Part shown: positions 34,233 through 43,195 of the stretch, in pieces | How positions within the stretch are numbered: position 1 is the first letter of the stretch | Layout: the number at the start of each line of letters is the position of its first letter | DNA from: Micromonospora musae | GTDB taxonomy: Bacteria > Actinomycetota > Actinomycetes > Mycobacteriales > Micromonosporaceae | Reading direction: 5' to 3' | NCBI RefSeq assembly: GCF_003626635.1 | Contig: NZ_RAZT01000003.1 | Location: forward strand, 434,001-498,000 | DNA length: 64,000 nt | Program-made: the position numbers and the translations under genes | The notes under the pieces: model-generated | The model's database searches: none | What the model saw: only the letters and a program-made list of their open reading frames with translations | What the model was told of the DNA's origin: nothing

Positions 34233-36071
34233 ATGCCGGTATCGGTCACCATGCCTCGGCTCGGCGAGAGCGTCACCGAGGGCACCGTCACCCGCTGGCT
34301 CAAGCAGGAGGGTGACACCGTCGAGGTCGACGAGCCCCTGCTCGAGGTCTCCACCGACAAGGTGGACACCGAGATCCCGTCGCCGGCGGCGGGCGTGCTG
34401 ACCCGGATCGTGGTCGGCGAGGACGAGACCGCCGAGGTCGGCAGCGAGCTGGCCGTCATCGCCGGCGAGGGTGAGCAGGCCGGCGCCGCCGCGCCGCAGC
34501 AGCAGGCCCCGGCCGAGCAGGCCGCCCCGGCCCCGCAGCCGACGGCCGCCGCCGAGGGCACCGCGCCCGAGCCGGCACCGCAGGCCGCGCCGGCCCCGGC
34601 CGCCGCTCCCGCGCCGTCCGGCGAGGGCACCCCGGTCACCATGCCGGCCCTCGGCGAGAGCGTCACCGAGGGTACGGTCACCCGCTGGCTCAAGCAGGTC
34701 GGCGAGACCGTCGAGGCGGACGAGCCGCTGCTGGAGGTCTCCACCGACAAGGTGGACACCGAGATTCCGTCGCCGGTCGGCGGCACCGTCCTGGAGATCA
34801 AGGTCGCCGAGGACGAGACCGCCGCGGTCGGCGCGGAGCTGGCCGTGATCGGTGCCGCCGGTGCCGCCCCGGCCGCGCAGCCCGAGGCGAAGCCGGCCCC
34901 GCAGGCCGAGGCGAAGACCGCTCCGCAGGCCGAGGCGAAGCCCGCTCCGCAGGCCGAGGCGAAGCCCGCTCCGGCTCCCGCCGCCACCCCGGGGGTCTCG
35001 TACAACGAGCCGGCCGCGGAGGCCGAGGTCGCCAAGCAGCCGGTCCAGGCCGAGCAGCGGGCGGTGCCGCCAGCGCCGGCCCCGACCGCGCAGGCCCCGG
35101 CGGCTCCCGCCCCGGGCGCCGGCGCGGAGGCCGGTTACGTGACCCCGCTGGTCCGCAAGCTGGCCGCCGAGCACGGCGTCGAGCTGGCCTCGGTCAACGG
35201 CACCGGTGTCGGTGGCCGTGTTCGCAAGCAGGACGTGCTGGAGGCGGCGGAGCGGGCCAAGGCCGCCCAGGCCGCTCCGGCTGCAGCCCCGGCCGCTGCT
35301 GCGCCGGCCGCCGCGGCGAAGCCGGCCGCGAAGCCGCAGCCGAGCGCGAAGCGCGGCACCACGGAGAAGCTGCCCCGGATCCGCAAGGCCATCGCCAAGC
35401 GGATGCACGAGTCGCTGCACGAGATGGCGCAGCTCACCACCGTGATCGAGGTGGACGTCACCAAGGTCGCCAGGCTGCGGGCACAGGCGAAGGACTCCTT
35501 CCAGCAGCGGCACGGCGTGAAGCTCTCCTTCCTGCCCTTCTTCGCCCTCGCCGCCGTCGAGGCGCTTCAGACGTACCCGATCGTCAACGCCCAGCTGGAC
35601 CTGGAGGGTGGGACGATCACCTACCCGGGCGCGGAGCACCTCGGCATCGCCGTCGACACCGAGCGTGGACTCGTGGTGCCGGTCATCCACAACGCCGGTG
35701 ACCTGAACCTGGGCGGCATCGCCAAGCGGGTCGCCGACCTGGCCGAGCGGACCCGCACCAACAAGATCAGCCCGGACGAGATCGCCGGTGCGACGTTCAC
35801 GCTGACCAACACCGGCAGCCGGGGTGCCCTCTTCGACACCCCGATCGTGCCGACGCCGCAGTCGGCGATGCTCGGCACGGGTGCCGTCGTCAAGCGTCCG
35901 GTCGTGGTCAACGACCCGAACCTCGGCGAGGTCGTCGCCGTCCGGTCGATGGTCTACCTGGCCCTCTCGTACGACCACCGGCTGATCGACGGCGCCGACG
36001 CGGCCCGTTTCCTGGCCGCGGTCAAGGAGCGGCTGGAGGCCGGCAACTTCGAGGCGGAGTTGGGTCTCTGA
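34233..36071 (+). CDS. sucB: Dihydrolipoyllysine succinyltransferase, 2-oxoglutarate dehydrogenase E2
   Basis: Core acyltransferase of a 2-oxoacid dehydrogenase complex. The 612-residue protein holds two lipoyl domains with modified lysines in STDKVDTE (Lys43 and Lys173), Ala/Pro/Glu/Lys-rich swinging linkers including repeated PQAEAK units around 230-250, a peripheral-subunit-binding domain starting [17 protein letters not shown] (about 302-338), and a catalytic domain ending in [15 protein letters not shown] (His582, Asp586). ATG 34233 follows AAGGAG. It matches Rv2215 (dlaT), which in mycobacteria also serves pyruvate dehydrogenase and the peroxidase system, so the substrate name is tentative. 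A terminator follows at 36091. Confidence 0.95.
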   Translation: MPVSVTMPRLGESVTEGTVTRWLKQEGDTVEVDEPLLEVSTDKVDTEIPSPAAGVLTRIVVGEDETAEVGSELAVIAGEGEQAGAAAPQQQAPAEQAAPAPQPTAAAEGTAPEPAPQAAPAPAAAPAPSGEGTPVTMPALGESVTEGTVTRWLKQVGETVEADEPLLEVSTDKVDTEIPSPVGGTVLEIKVAEDETAAVGAELAVIGAAGAAPAAQPEAKPAPQAEAKTAPQAEAKPAPQAEAKPAPAPAATPGVSYNEPAAEAEVAKQPVQAEQRAVPPAPAPTAQAPAAPAPGAGAEAGYVTPLVRKLAAEHGVELASVNGTGVGGRVRKQDVLEAAERAKAAQAAPAAAPAAAAPAAAAKPAAKPQPSAKRGTTEKLPRIRKAIAKRMHESLHEMAQLTTVIEVDVTKVARLRAQAKDSFQQRHGVKLSFLPFFALAAVEALQTYPIVNAQLDLEGGTITYPGAEHLGIAVDTERGLVVPVIHNAGDLNLGGIAKRVADLAERTRTNKISPDEIAGATFTLTNTGSRGALFDTPIVPTPQSAMLGTGAVVKRPVVVNDPNLGEVVAVRSMVYLALSYDHRLIDGADAARFLAAVKERLEAGNFEAELGL

Positions 36072-36090
36072 CCCGCTGATTTAGCCACCG

Positions 36091-36124
36091 CGAAGGGCGC
36101 CCCGGTCACCCGGGGCGCCCTTCG
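36091..36124 (+). terminator. Terminator after sucB
   Basis: A 15-bp perfect stem (36091-36105 with 36110-36124, CGAAGGGCGCCCCGG and complement), loop TCAC, 19 bp after the sucB stop. Confidence 0.92.
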
Positions 36125-36204
36125 CCGTCACGGCCCGCGGCGCCGCGGCACCTGTTGATCTGATTCCGGCCCGGGTCCGTCCCGGCCGCTGACAGACTCG
36201 TCCG

Positions 36205-37575
36205 GTGGGTGGTTCTCGGTGGCGTGGGCGGCTCGGGCCGGCCGTCGCGATCGCACCGGGCGCCCGGGTCGACAAGTTCGAGATCTTCTTCGACCTCGTC
36301 TTCGTCTTCTCCTTCTTCATCATCGTCCGGACCACCGCCATGGAGATCAGCGGACGCAGCCTGCTGCACGGCCTGCTCGTGCTCGCCGTGCTCTGGTGGT
36401 GCTGGGTGATCCACAGCGTGGTCGCCGCCCGGGTACGGCTCGGCGAGGGCTTCGTCCCGGTGCTCATGGTCGTCGGGATGGCCGCCCTGTTCTGCTTCGC
36501 GCTCTCCCTGCCGCAGGCGTTCGGCGACCCTCGGCGGACCGCCGCCGGACCGATGGTGGTGGCCGTCAGCTACCTCGTGATCCGTGCCGTGCACCTGCTC
36601 CTCTACTGGCACATCGCCAAGGAGAAATCGGGCGAACGCCGGCTGCTGCTCAAGTACTCCCCGGAGGTGGTCGTCAGCACCCTGCTGCTGCTCGCCGCCG
36701 CGCTGGTCCCGCCGTACGTCGACGACATGGGCCGGGCGGCGATGCTGCGTGACGCGCTCTGGGTCGCCACGGTGCTGTTGCAGTACGGCAGCGGCCTGGT
36801 CGCCGGCGCGTGGGGTTGGACGGTGACCTCGGCGGAGCACTGGACCGAGCGGTACGACCTGATCCTCATCATCGCGCTCGGTGAGTCGATCATCTCCGTC
36901 GGCGTCGGCGGCAACCTGCTCGGTCAGCCGGTCACCGCCGCGACGGTCGCGGCCGCCTCGTGCGGCATCGTCTTCACGGCGGCGCTCTGGTGGGCGCACT
37001 ACGACGTCATCGGTCCGGCGGCACGGATCGCCCAGCACGAGGCGCTGGGCCGTCCCCGGGTGGCCCTGGCCCGCGACGCGTACGCCTACCTCTACCTCGT
37101 GATGATCGCCGGAATCATCACCTTCGCCCTCGGCGCCGAGGAGGTCGTACGCCAGATCAGCGATCCGCACGTCAGCCTGGCCGCACCGGCGCACGGGCCG
37201 GGGGTGCCGCTGCTCTTCGGCGGGGTCATCGGCTACTTCTGCGGCAACATGCTGTTCCAGGCCCGCACCCTGCACACCCTCTCCTGGACCCGGGTGGGGG
37301 TGGTGGTCGTGCTCGCCGCCGCCATTCCGGCCGGCGCGCAGCTGCCGGCGCTCGCCACCCTCGCCCTGCTGACCGTGATCTGCGTGGGCCTCGTGGCGGT
37401 CGAGGTGGTGGTCATGGCCGACGCCCGCAAGGCCCTGCGCTCGTACGTCTTCCAGGAACGGACGAGTCACGAGGCGCACGAGGTCGCCTACCGTGCGGCC
37501 TGGCACGAGCCCGAGGGGGGCGGTGGCGCCCGACGCGGTGACGCCCGGCGCGGGCGTGGTCCCCTCTGCCGGTAG
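36205..37575 (+). CDS. LtrA family (low temperature requirement A) membrane protein
   Basis: A 456-residue integral membrane protein with about eleven helices. The family motifs are KFEIFFDLVFVFSFF near residue 25, HWTERYDLILIIALGESIISVGVG around residue 212-235, and WWAHYDVIGPAA. LtrA proteins are widespread in actinomycetes, named from a Listeria cold-growth phenotype, but their transport or enzymatic function is not established. GTG 36205 start. The last 30 residues are Gly/Arg-rich. It is followed 56 bp later by the F420-type oxidoreductase gene on the same strand, with no hairpin between, so they may share a message. Confidence 0.88.
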   Translation: MGGSRWRGRLGPAVAIAPGARVDKFEIFFDLVFVFSFFIIVRTTAMEISGRSLLHGLLVLAVLWWCWVIHSVVAARVRLGEGFVPVLMVVGMAALFCFALSLPQAFGDPRRTAAGPMVVAVSYLVIRAVHLLLYWHIAKEKSGERRLLLKYSPEVVVSTLLLLAAALVPPYVDDMGRAAMLRDALWVATVLLQYGSGLVAGAWGWTVTSAEHWTERYDLILIIALGESIISVGVGGNLLGQPVTAATVAAASCGIVFTAALWWAHYDVIGPAARIAQHEALGRPRVALARDAYAYLYLVMIAGIITFALGAEEVVRQISDPHVSLAAPAHGPGVPLLFGGVIGYFCGNMLFQARTLHTLSWTRVGVVVVLAAAIPAGAQLPALATLALLTVICVGLVAVEVVVMADARKALRSYVFQERTSHEAHEVAYRAAWHEPEGGGGARRGDARRGRGPLCR

Positions 37576-37631
37576 CAGAATCGCGGGTTTCGGCTGGCTG
37601 CGGCGGGGTTCGGCCCGGCAGGCTGGGCGAC

Positions 37632-38555
37632 ATGGTCACCTTCTCCCTCCAGGCCAGCCCCTCCGACGCCGCGGGCTGGATCGAGCTGGCCCGGCGCGCC
37701 GAGGCCGCCGGGTACGACGCCCTGCTCGCCGCCGACCATCCGGGTGCGGTGGCCGCTCCCTTCGTCGCGCTGGCCGCCGCCGCGACGGCGACCAGCTCGA
37801 TCGGTCTCGGGTCGTACGTCTCGAACGCCGGGGTCCGGGAACCGATGCTGCTCGCCGCCGACGTGGCGACCCTCGACCTGCTCTCCGGCGGGCGGGCGCG
37901 GCTCGGCATCGGCGCCGGGCACACCCCGGCCGAGTGGCGGGCCGTCGGCCGGGAGCGACCGGACGTGGCGGGTCGGGTCCGCCGCGCGGTGGCCGTCATC
38001 GAGGCGACCCGCGCCCTGCTCGACGGCGACGAGGTCACGGTGGAGACCGCCGACCTGGCCGTCCACGGTGCCCGGCTGGAGCGACCCCGCCCGGTCCAGC
38101 GGCGGATCCCGCTCACCGTCGGCACCGCGAACTCGGCGCTGCTGCGCTGGGCCGGCGCGCACGCCGACGTCGTCGGGCTCGCCGGTTTCGGCCGTACGCT
38201 GGCCGACGGCCACAGCCACGAGGTGCGCTGGCGGGCGGCGGAGATCGAGGCGCAGCTCGCCCGGGTGGCGGCCGGTGCCGAGGGCCGCGCCGAGCCGCCC
38301 GAGCTGGAGGCGCTCGTCCAGCGGGTCGTGGTGACCGACGACGCGGAGGCCGCCGCCGCGGAGACCGCCGAGGAGACCGGCCTGACCGTCGCCGAGCTGC
38401 TCGCCACCCCGTTCGTCCTGATCGGTACCGAGGACGAGATCGTCGCCTCGGTCGCCGCTCACCGTCGCCGCTGGGGCGTCACCCGCTACGTCGTCCGCGC
38501 GGACGCCCTCGACGCCCTCGCCCCCGTGCTGCCGCGCGCCGCCGCGCTCGCCTGA
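37632..38555 (+). CDS. LLM-class (probably F420-dependent) oxidoreductase
   Basis: A 307-residue luciferase-like TIM-barrel protein. It begins MVTFSLQASPSDAAGWIELARRAEAAGYDALLAADHPG, has SSIGLGSYVSNAGVREPMLLA and LDLLSGGRARLGIGAGHTPAEW, all standard for the LLM family in actinomycetes, where F420 is the usual cofactor; FMN cannot be excluded. It lacks any obvious signal peptide. The natural substrate is unknown. Start ATG 37632. Possibly co-transcribed with the LtrA gene upstream. Confidence 0.87.
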   Translation: MVTFSLQASPSDAAGWIELARRAEAAGYDALLAADHPGAVAAPFVALAAAATATSSIGLGSYVSNAGVREPMLLAADVATLDLLSGGRARLGIGAGHTPAEWRAVGRERPDVAGRVRRAVAVIEATRALLDGDEVTVETADLAVHGARLERPRPVQRRIPLTVGTANSALLRWAGAHADVVGLAGFGRTLADGHSHEVRWRAAEIEAQLARVAAGAEGRAEPPELEALVQRVVVTDDAEAAAAETAEETGLTVAELLATPFVLIGTEDEIVASVAAHRRRWGVTRYVVRADALDALAPVLPRAAALA

Positions 38556-38623
38556 CCCGTCAGCGCCCGTCAGCCGGGGCCGAGCCGCACGACGCCCACC
38601 TGCCGCCGTCCCGCCACCCGCGG

Positions 38624-38697
38624 GCCGGCGGCGTCCACGTCCCGCCAGGCACGGCCGCCGGCGGCGTCCACGTCCCGCCACGCATGGCCGCCGGCCG
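38624..38697. repeat. 33-bp tandem repeat, about two and a quarter copies
   Basis: Units at 38624 and 38657 share GGCGGCGTCCACGTCCCGCC and differ at two or three positions; a partial third begins at 38690. It fills the centre of the 227-bp gap between the oxidoreductase and the next gene. Neither strand shows a credible gene; the minus-strand reading gives AWRDVDAAGG repeats but without supporting signals. Confidence 0.75.
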
Positions 38698-38782
38698 CGA
38701 CGAGAGTCGGGTAGCCGAACACTGCCTTGACGTCGTCAGCCGCCACGCCGAGATTGGAGATGTCGTGGAGAGGTGACCTACC

Positions 38783-39142
38783 GTGAACATCGAGATCGCT
38801 CGCGTGGCTGATCTCGATCGGGTGGAGACGCTGGTCTCGTGGCTGAAGCGCCCCCATCTCGACCGGGTCACCATCACCATGCCCGGGCTCGACACCACAG
38901 AGCGTGAACGAGCCGCCAGGACCATCCGCCACCTGTTCAACGACTGCGGCTGCGCCTGGGCGGCGCTGGCGTTCGTCGTCGCGGTGCCGGCGGCCGTCCT
39001 GGCCCGACCGAGCGGCGGCGCGGCGTACGCGGTGGCCGCCCTCAGCTGTCTCGCGGCGGCCGTCGCCGGCAAGCTCCTCGGCCTGGCGTGGAGTCGCCAG
39101 CGCCTGCTCGCCCGGCTACGTGCCCTGCGATCCGCCTCCTGA
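38783..39142 (+). CDS. Small membrane protein, partner of the metzincin-like protein
   Basis: A 119-residue protein: a soluble N-terminus of about 50 residues (NIEIARVADLDRVETLVSWL, then TITMPGLDTTERERAARTI), two membrane helices at about 58-73 and 78-96, and a basic tail (SRQRLLARLRALRSAS). GTG 38783 follows GGAGAGGTGA. The metzincin-like gene starts 20 bp downstream, so the pair looks like an operon. I recognise no family. A possible role is membrane anchoring or processing of its partner, which is pure inference. Confidence 0.72.
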   Translation: MNIEIARVADLDRVETLVSWLKRPHLDRVTITMPGLDTTERERAARTIRHLFNDCGCAWAALAFVVAVPAAVLARPSGGAAYAVAALSCLAAAVAGKLLGLAWSRQRLLARLRALRSAS

Positions 39143-39162
39143 CACCGAAGGGGCGATCTCTC

Positions 39163-40647
39163 ATGGCACTGGTCTGCACCGAAATCACCGAATGGATCGA
39201 GGAGGAGGTCTCCAAGCCGGTCGAGGAGTGGGAGGAGCGGCAGGAGAAGCGCTGCAAGGACTACCCCTGGTACGACCCGCGGGGCTGGGTCTGCTGGTTC
39301 GTCACGATCCTCGTGAAGGTGGTCCGGTGGGTCGTCGTCATCGTCGGCAAGTGGGTGACCCGTACGGTCTGCAAGCTCGTCGGAGTGGTCGTCGAGGCGA
39401 TCGTCCAGATCGTCGGCGGGCTCTGGGACGTGATCGTCGGCATCGTGACGCTCGACTGGCGCCGCATCCTCGACGGGTTGCTGCGGATCGGCCTCGGCGC
39501 GGTGCTGGGAATCATCCGGCTCGGCCGCATCCTCCTGCTCGGGGACACGATCGACTACATCATCGAGGAGATCAACAAGGAGCGGCTGCGCCGGTACGTG
39601 CGCGGTCTGCTGGAGGCGAAGTACTCCGGCGACACGCTGAGCCAGATCAAGGCGGCCATCCGCCTCGACCACGGCGCGTTCGGGCTGCGCCTGCACGGCA
39701 CCGCGTACCGGACGGTGCTCGACTCGGAGACGCCCTCGCCACGCGAACCGGAGGTGCCGAACCTGGTCGTGCTGCACGAGCAGGGTGCCATCAACCTCCG
39801 GGCACTCTGTGGCTTCGAGTTCGACGAGGGCTTCTGGAACCGCAAGCGCTACAAGACGCTCAAGAAGGAGACGGTGCTCGGCGGCGGTGGCGGCGGCGAG
39901 TTCGACAACCCGATCTCCGCGGACGACCTGGAGACGTACCTGACATCACGGGGCGCCGACGGCCCGCCGTTCATCGTGCTGCCGATGCGCGACGGCGCGC
40001 TGGACACGAAGCTCTCGACCGCCAGCGAGAAGGGGCGCGAACTGGCGCTCATGCTGGACTTCGACCGGGAGAACCGGGAGGTCACCGAGGCGGCGCACAT
40101 CGTCCACCCGGGCTATGACCGGCCGAACACCCACTCCGCGCTGACCGACTTCCTGACCGACGTGCTCGACCGCCGGAACAAGGGCACCGAACCGGAGGGC
40201 GCCACCGCCGATCTCTGCCACCCGGTCGCCGCCGGCGTCTTCCGCTACACGGACGGCCTGCGCGGCATCGCGAACAACCTGCACGACAGCGCCTGCGGAC
40301 TCGACGGCAAGAGCACCTCCGGCGTCACCTTCATCGACAACACCCCGGACCAGCTCTGGAAGTACGTACCGATCCACGAGCTGGGCCACTACTTCGGTCT
40401 GTGCCACACCGACGGGGTGGACCGGATCATGTACTCGCCGAAGACGAACAGTTGGTGGCGCGGCTGGGCGATCCCGCGCGGGGTGCTGAACATCTACCTC
40501 CAGGGCGAGCCGACGTTCGGTTACGGCGAGGCGAAGGCGACCTGGGACTACGTGGTGGCCCACTTCGCCCCGCAGTGCCTGGGCGCCCGGCCGGTCGTCG
40601 TCGAGGTCCGCCGGGCCGCCGCCGGCCCGGCGGGCGCGGTCGCCTGA
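39163..40647 (+). CDS. Metzincin-like protein with hydrophobic N-terminal region
   Basis: A 494-residue protein of unusual build. Residues 1-35 are charged and Trp/Glu-rich (TEWIEEEVSKPVEEWEERQE), about 40-130 form hydrophobic amphipathic helices (FVTILVKVVRWVVVIVGKWV), and a middle domain of about 250 residues follows with a Gly run (GGGGGGEF). Near the C-terminus is HELGHYFGLCH (residues 405-415), the HExxHxxGxxH zinc motif of metzincins, with RIMYS ten residues later as the Met-turn. No classical signal peptide is present, so the hydrophobic region may insert in a membrane by another route. ATG 39163 with GAAGGGG upstream. Substrate unknown; zinc protease activity is inferred from the motif only. 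Confidence 0.8.
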   Translation: MALVCTEITEWIEEEVSKPVEEWEERQEKRCKDYPWYDPRGWVCWFVTILVKVVRWVVVIVGKWVTRTVCKLVGVVVEAIVQIVGGLWDVIVGIVTLDWRRILDGLLRIGLGAVLGIIRLGRILLLGDTIDYIIEEINKERLRRYVRGLLEAKYSGDTLSQIKAAIRLDHGAFGLRLHGTAYRTVLDSETPSPREPEVPNLVVLHEQGAINLRALCGFEFDEGFWNRKRYKTLKKETVLGGGGGGEFDNPISADDLETYLTSRGADGPPFIVLPMRDGALDTKLSTASEKGRELALMLDFDRENREVTEAAHIVHPGYDRPNTHSALTDFLTDVLDRRNKGTEPEGATADLCHPVAAGVFRYTDGLRGIANNLHDSACGLDGKSTSGVTFIDNTPDQLWKYVPIHELGHYFGLCHTDGVDRIMYSPKTNSWWRGWAIPRGVLNIYLQGEPTFGYGEAKATWDYVVAHFAPQCLGARPVVVEVRRAAAGPAGAVA

Positions 40648-40694
40648 CCGGTGTACGTGCCTGACCGGCGCGCGTCGCTGGCGGACCGACGTCG

Positions 40695-40775
40695 CTTGAT
40701 CAACTCGACTTCCGTGAAGTCGGGGTGTCCCGCTCGGCCGGACACCCCGACTTCCTTGAACACGAGTTGACCAAG
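40695..40775. repeat. Nested inverted repeat, family A copy 2
   Basis: Begins CTTGATCAACTCGACTTCC, continues TGAAGTCGGGGTGTCC, then after a short centre GGACACCCCGACTTCCTTGA and ends CGAGTTGACCAAG. Arms of about 35 bases pair with few mismatches. Shared with 1530-1610, where the same TTGATC(A/G)ACTCGACTTC and GAAGTCGGGGTGTCC blocks occur. It sits between the convergent metzincin and merR-type genes. Confidence 0.9.
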
Positions 40776-40812
40776 GGCCGGCGGCGTCCCCGGGTCGGCA
40801 GCCGCCCGCGGG

Positions 40813-41175
40813 TCAGGCCGCGTCGGCCAGCCCCTCGTAGAAGCGGATCTTCTCGCGAAGGTGGTCGTACTGGTGCTGGAGCAGGCGCATCTGCTCCTCG
40901 ACCCGCGTCGCGTGCTCCTCCAGCAGCGCCTTGCGCTCACCGGCGGTGTGCTCTCCCTCGCGGGCCAGGTCGGCGTACCGGCACATCTGCGCGATCGGCA
41001 TCCCCGTGTCACGCAGGCAGCGGAACAGCACGAGCCAGCCCAGGTCGTCGTCGGTGAAGACCCGCCGGCCGCCCGAGGTGCGGCTGACGTCGCTCAGCAG
41101 GCCGATCTTCTCGTAGTAGCGGAGAGTGTCAAGGCTGAAACCGCTACGGCGGGCGGCCTCCGAGGGGGCGTACAT
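40813..41175 (-). CDS. MerR-family transcriptional regulator
   Basis: A 120-residue regulator with the winged helix-turn-helix MYAPSEAARRSGFSLDTLRYYEKIGLL (residues 1-27), GGRRVFTDDDL wing, and a C-terminal coiled coil (ERKALLEEHATRVEEQMRLLQHQYDHL) for dimerisation. The only Cys, in FRCLRD and MCRYADL, do not match a metal-binding MerR, so it probably senses an organic or redox signal. It is divergent from an aldo/keto reductase; the shared 53-bp gap contains a MerR-type dyad. Such pairs in actinomycetes usually mean the regulator activates the reductase. Confidence 0.92.
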   Translation of the reverse strand: MYAPSEAARRSGFSLDTLRYYEKIGLLSDVSRTSGGRRVFTDDDLGWLVLFRCLRDTGMPIAQMCRYADLAREGEHTAGERKALLEEHATRVEEQMRLLQHQYDHLREKIRFYEGLADAA

Positions 41176-41191
41176 GCCCAGAGGTTAGCGC

Positions 41192-41221
41192 TTGACCTGG
41201 AGTGCGCTCCAGGTTGAAAGC
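41192..41221 (+). promoter_or_regulatory. MerR-type operator/promoter of the aldo/keto reductase gene
   Basis: TTGACC (-35, 41192-41197) overlaps the dyad ACCTGGAG-TGCG-CTCCAGGT (41195-41214), the classic MerR geometry in which the dyad fills a long spacer; the -10 would be GAAAGC (41216-41221, about 18-19 bases after the -35). Transcription would then start at about 41228-41229, at the ATG itself, so the message may be leaderless. Confidence 0.8.
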
Positions 41222-41228
41222 TGTGCGC

Positions 41229-42227
41229 ATGACGACGACACGGAGACTGGGCCGCAGCGGCATCGAGGTCAGCGCGATCGGCATGGGTTGCTGGGCCATC
41301 GGCGGGCCACTGTGGGGTGACGGTGGGCAGCCGTTCGGCTGGGGCGAGGTCGACGACGACGAGTCGGTCCGCACCATCCACGCCGCCATCGACGCAGGGG
41401 TGACCCTCTTCGACACGGCCAGCAACTACGGCGCCGGGCACAGCGAGCGGATCCTCGGCCGGGCGCTCGCCGGCCGCCGCGACCGCGTGGTGCTCGCCAC
41501 CAAGTTCGGCAACCGCTCCGACGAGGCCACCCGGCGCTGGATCGGCACCGACCCGGCCCCGGCGTACGCGGTGCGCAGCCTCGAGGAGTCGCTGCGCCGG
41601 CTCGACACGGACCACGTCGACCTGTTCCAGCTGCACCTCAACGACCTCCCGGTGCCCGTCGCGCTCGACCTGGTCGACACGCTCGAGGGGCTCGTCGCCG
41701 AGGGGAAGATCCGGGCGTACGGCTGGAGCACCGACCACCCCGACTCGGCCGAGGCGTTCGCGAAGGCGGGACCGCACTGCACCGCGATCCAGCACGACCA
41801 GTCGGTGCTCGCGGACAACGCCGCGATGCTGGCGGTCTGCGAGGCGCACGACCTGGCCGCCCTGAACCGGGGCCCGCTGGCGATGGGGCTGCTCACCGGC
41901 GCACAGCGGACAGCCGGCCGGGACGACGTGCGCGGGGTGGCGCCGGAGTGGCTGGTCTGGTTCACCGACGGCCGTCCGACACCCGAGTGGGCGGCCCGGG
42001 TCGAGCAGATCCGCGCGGCGCTGACCGCCGACGGCCGTACGCTCGCGCAGGGCGCGCTGGGTTGGCTGCTGGCCCGCAGCCCGCGCACGATCCCGATTCC
42101 CGGGGCCCGGACGGTGGCGCAGGCGGAGGAGAACTTCGCGACGCTGACGCTCGGTCCGCTGCCCGCGCAGGCGTACGCCGAGGTGGAGCGGCTCCTCGCC
42201 GACCTGCGGCCGACCCCGGTGGTGTGA
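41229..42227 (+). CDS. Aldo/keto reductase under MerR control
   Basis: A 332-residue TIM-barrel oxidoreductase. Asp62 and Tyr67 in TLFDTASNYGAG, Lys in LATKFGNR and His in FQLHLND form the active site; IPIPGARTVAQAEENF is the NADP end. ATG 41229 was chosen over upstream in-frame GTG 41202 because the latter lies inside the operator dyad. The upstream MerR gene and the dyad indicate induction by a small molecule; the usual targets of such pairs are reactive carbonyls. Differs from the reductase at 20624 by an insert with VDDDESVRTIHAA and a shorter C-terminus. Confidence 0.92.
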   Translation: MTTTRRLGRSGIEVSAIGMGCWAIGGPLWGDGGQPFGWGEVDDDESVRTIHAAIDAGVTLFDTASNYGAGHSERILGRALAGRRDRVVLATKFGNRSDEATRRWIGTDPAPAYAVRSLEESLRRLDTDHVDLFQLHLNDLPVPVALDLVDTLEGLVAEGKIRAYGWSTDHPDSAEAFAKAGPHCTAIQHDQSVLADNAAMLAVCEAHDLAALNRGPLAMGLLTGAQRTAGRDDVRGVAPEWLVWFTDGRPTPEWAARVEQIRAALTADGRTLAQGALGWLLARSPRTIPIPGARTVAQAEENFATLTLGPLPAQAYAEVERLLADLRPTPVV

Positions 42228-42284
42228 GCCGGTCGTACTCGGCTCGACGTGCCAGGTCGGCCCCGCGTACCCGAAGATAGGGGC

Positions 42285-43184
42285 ATGCGGATCCTCATGG
42301 CCGGCGCGTCCGGCTTCCTCGGCACCCGGCTGGTCGACCGGTTCACCGCCGACGGGCACCAGGTCACCCGGTTGGTCCGCCGCCCGGCGCGGACCCCCGA
42401 CGAACGCCAGTGGCAGCCGTCCGCCGCGCAGCTCGACCCGGCGGTGGTCGCCGACGCCGACGCGGTGATCAACCTGGCCGGCGCGGGGGTGGGCGACCGG
42501 CGGTGGAACGACGAGTACCGGCGGCTGTTGCGCAGCAGCCGGGTCGACTCGACCACCACGCTGGCCATCACCATCGCCGGCCTGCCCGCCGAGGACCGGC
42601 CGAAGGTGCTGCTCAACTCGTCGGCGGTGGGCTGGTACGGCGACACCGGCGACCGGGCCGTGGAGGAGGACGCGCCGGCCGGCGAGGGCTTCCTCTCCGA
42701 CCTGTGCCGGGTGTGGGAGGCGGCCACCCGGCCGGCCGAGGACGCCGGCGTACGGGTGGTCCGCCTGCGCACCGGGCTGCCGTTGCACCGTGACGGCGGG
42801 ATGCTCAAGCCGCAGCTGCTGCCGATGCGGCTGGGCATCTCCGGCAAGCTGGGCGGGGGCCGGCAGTGGTGGCCGTGCCTGTCGTTGGCTGACTTCCTGA
42901 GCGCGGTGACGTTCCTGCTGGACCGTGAGGAGGTGGCCGGACCGGTCAACGTGGTCGGTCCGGCGCCGGTGACCAACGCGGAGTTCACCAAGGAGCTCGC
43001 CCGGCAGCTGCACCGGCCCGCGATCATGCCGATTCCCGCGCTGGCGCTGAAGATCGTGCTGGGCGGGTTCTCGGTCGAGGCGCTCTCCAGCTCCCGGGTG
43101 CTGCCCGGCGCCCTCACCCGCGCCGGCTTCACCTACCGCCACCCCGACCTACGTTCCGCCCTCCAAAGCGCCCTAACCGACTAA
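42285..43184 (+). CDS. TIGR01777 family epimerase/NAD-dependent dehydratase-like protein
   Basis: A 299-residue SDR-extended protein. It opens MRILMAGASGFLGTRLVDRF (Rossmann GxxGxxG), has DADAVINLAGAGVGDRRWND, then LLNSSAVGWYGDTGDRAVEED with the YxxxK region replaced as usual in this subfamily, and a C-terminal DUF1731-like tail ending PGALTRAGFTYRHPDLRSAL. ATG 42285. It matches Rv2216 between dlaT and lipB in M. tuberculosis; the biochemical role is unknown. It converges with a secreted esterase gene across a long inverted repeat. Confidence 0.92.
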   Translation: MRILMAGASGFLGTRLVDRFTADGHQVTRLVRRPARTPDERQWQPSAAQLDPAVVADADAVINLAGAGVGDRRWNDEYRRLLRSSRVDSTTTLAITIAGLPAEDRPKVLLNSSAVGWYGDTGDRAVEEDAPAGEGFLSDLCRVWEAATRPAEDAGVRVVRLRTGLPLHRDGGMLKPQLLPMRLGISGKLGGGRQWWPCLSLADFLSAVTFLLDREEVAGPVNVVGPAPVTNAEFTKELARQLHRPAIMPIPALALKIVLGGFSVEALSSSRVLPGALTRAGFTYRHPDLRSALQSALTD

Positions 43185-43195
43185 CCCCCAGCCCC

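Noticed and set aside
38570..38932. A 120-codon minus-strand frame with AWRDVDAAGG repeats
   Set aside because: It overlaps the start of the small membrane protein gene and derives its repeats from the 33-bp tandem DNA repeat; no ribosome binding site or homology is visible.
41202..41228. GTG 41202 as start of the MerR-linked aldo/keto reductase
   Set aside because: It lies within the operator dyad, upstream of the predicted transcription start.
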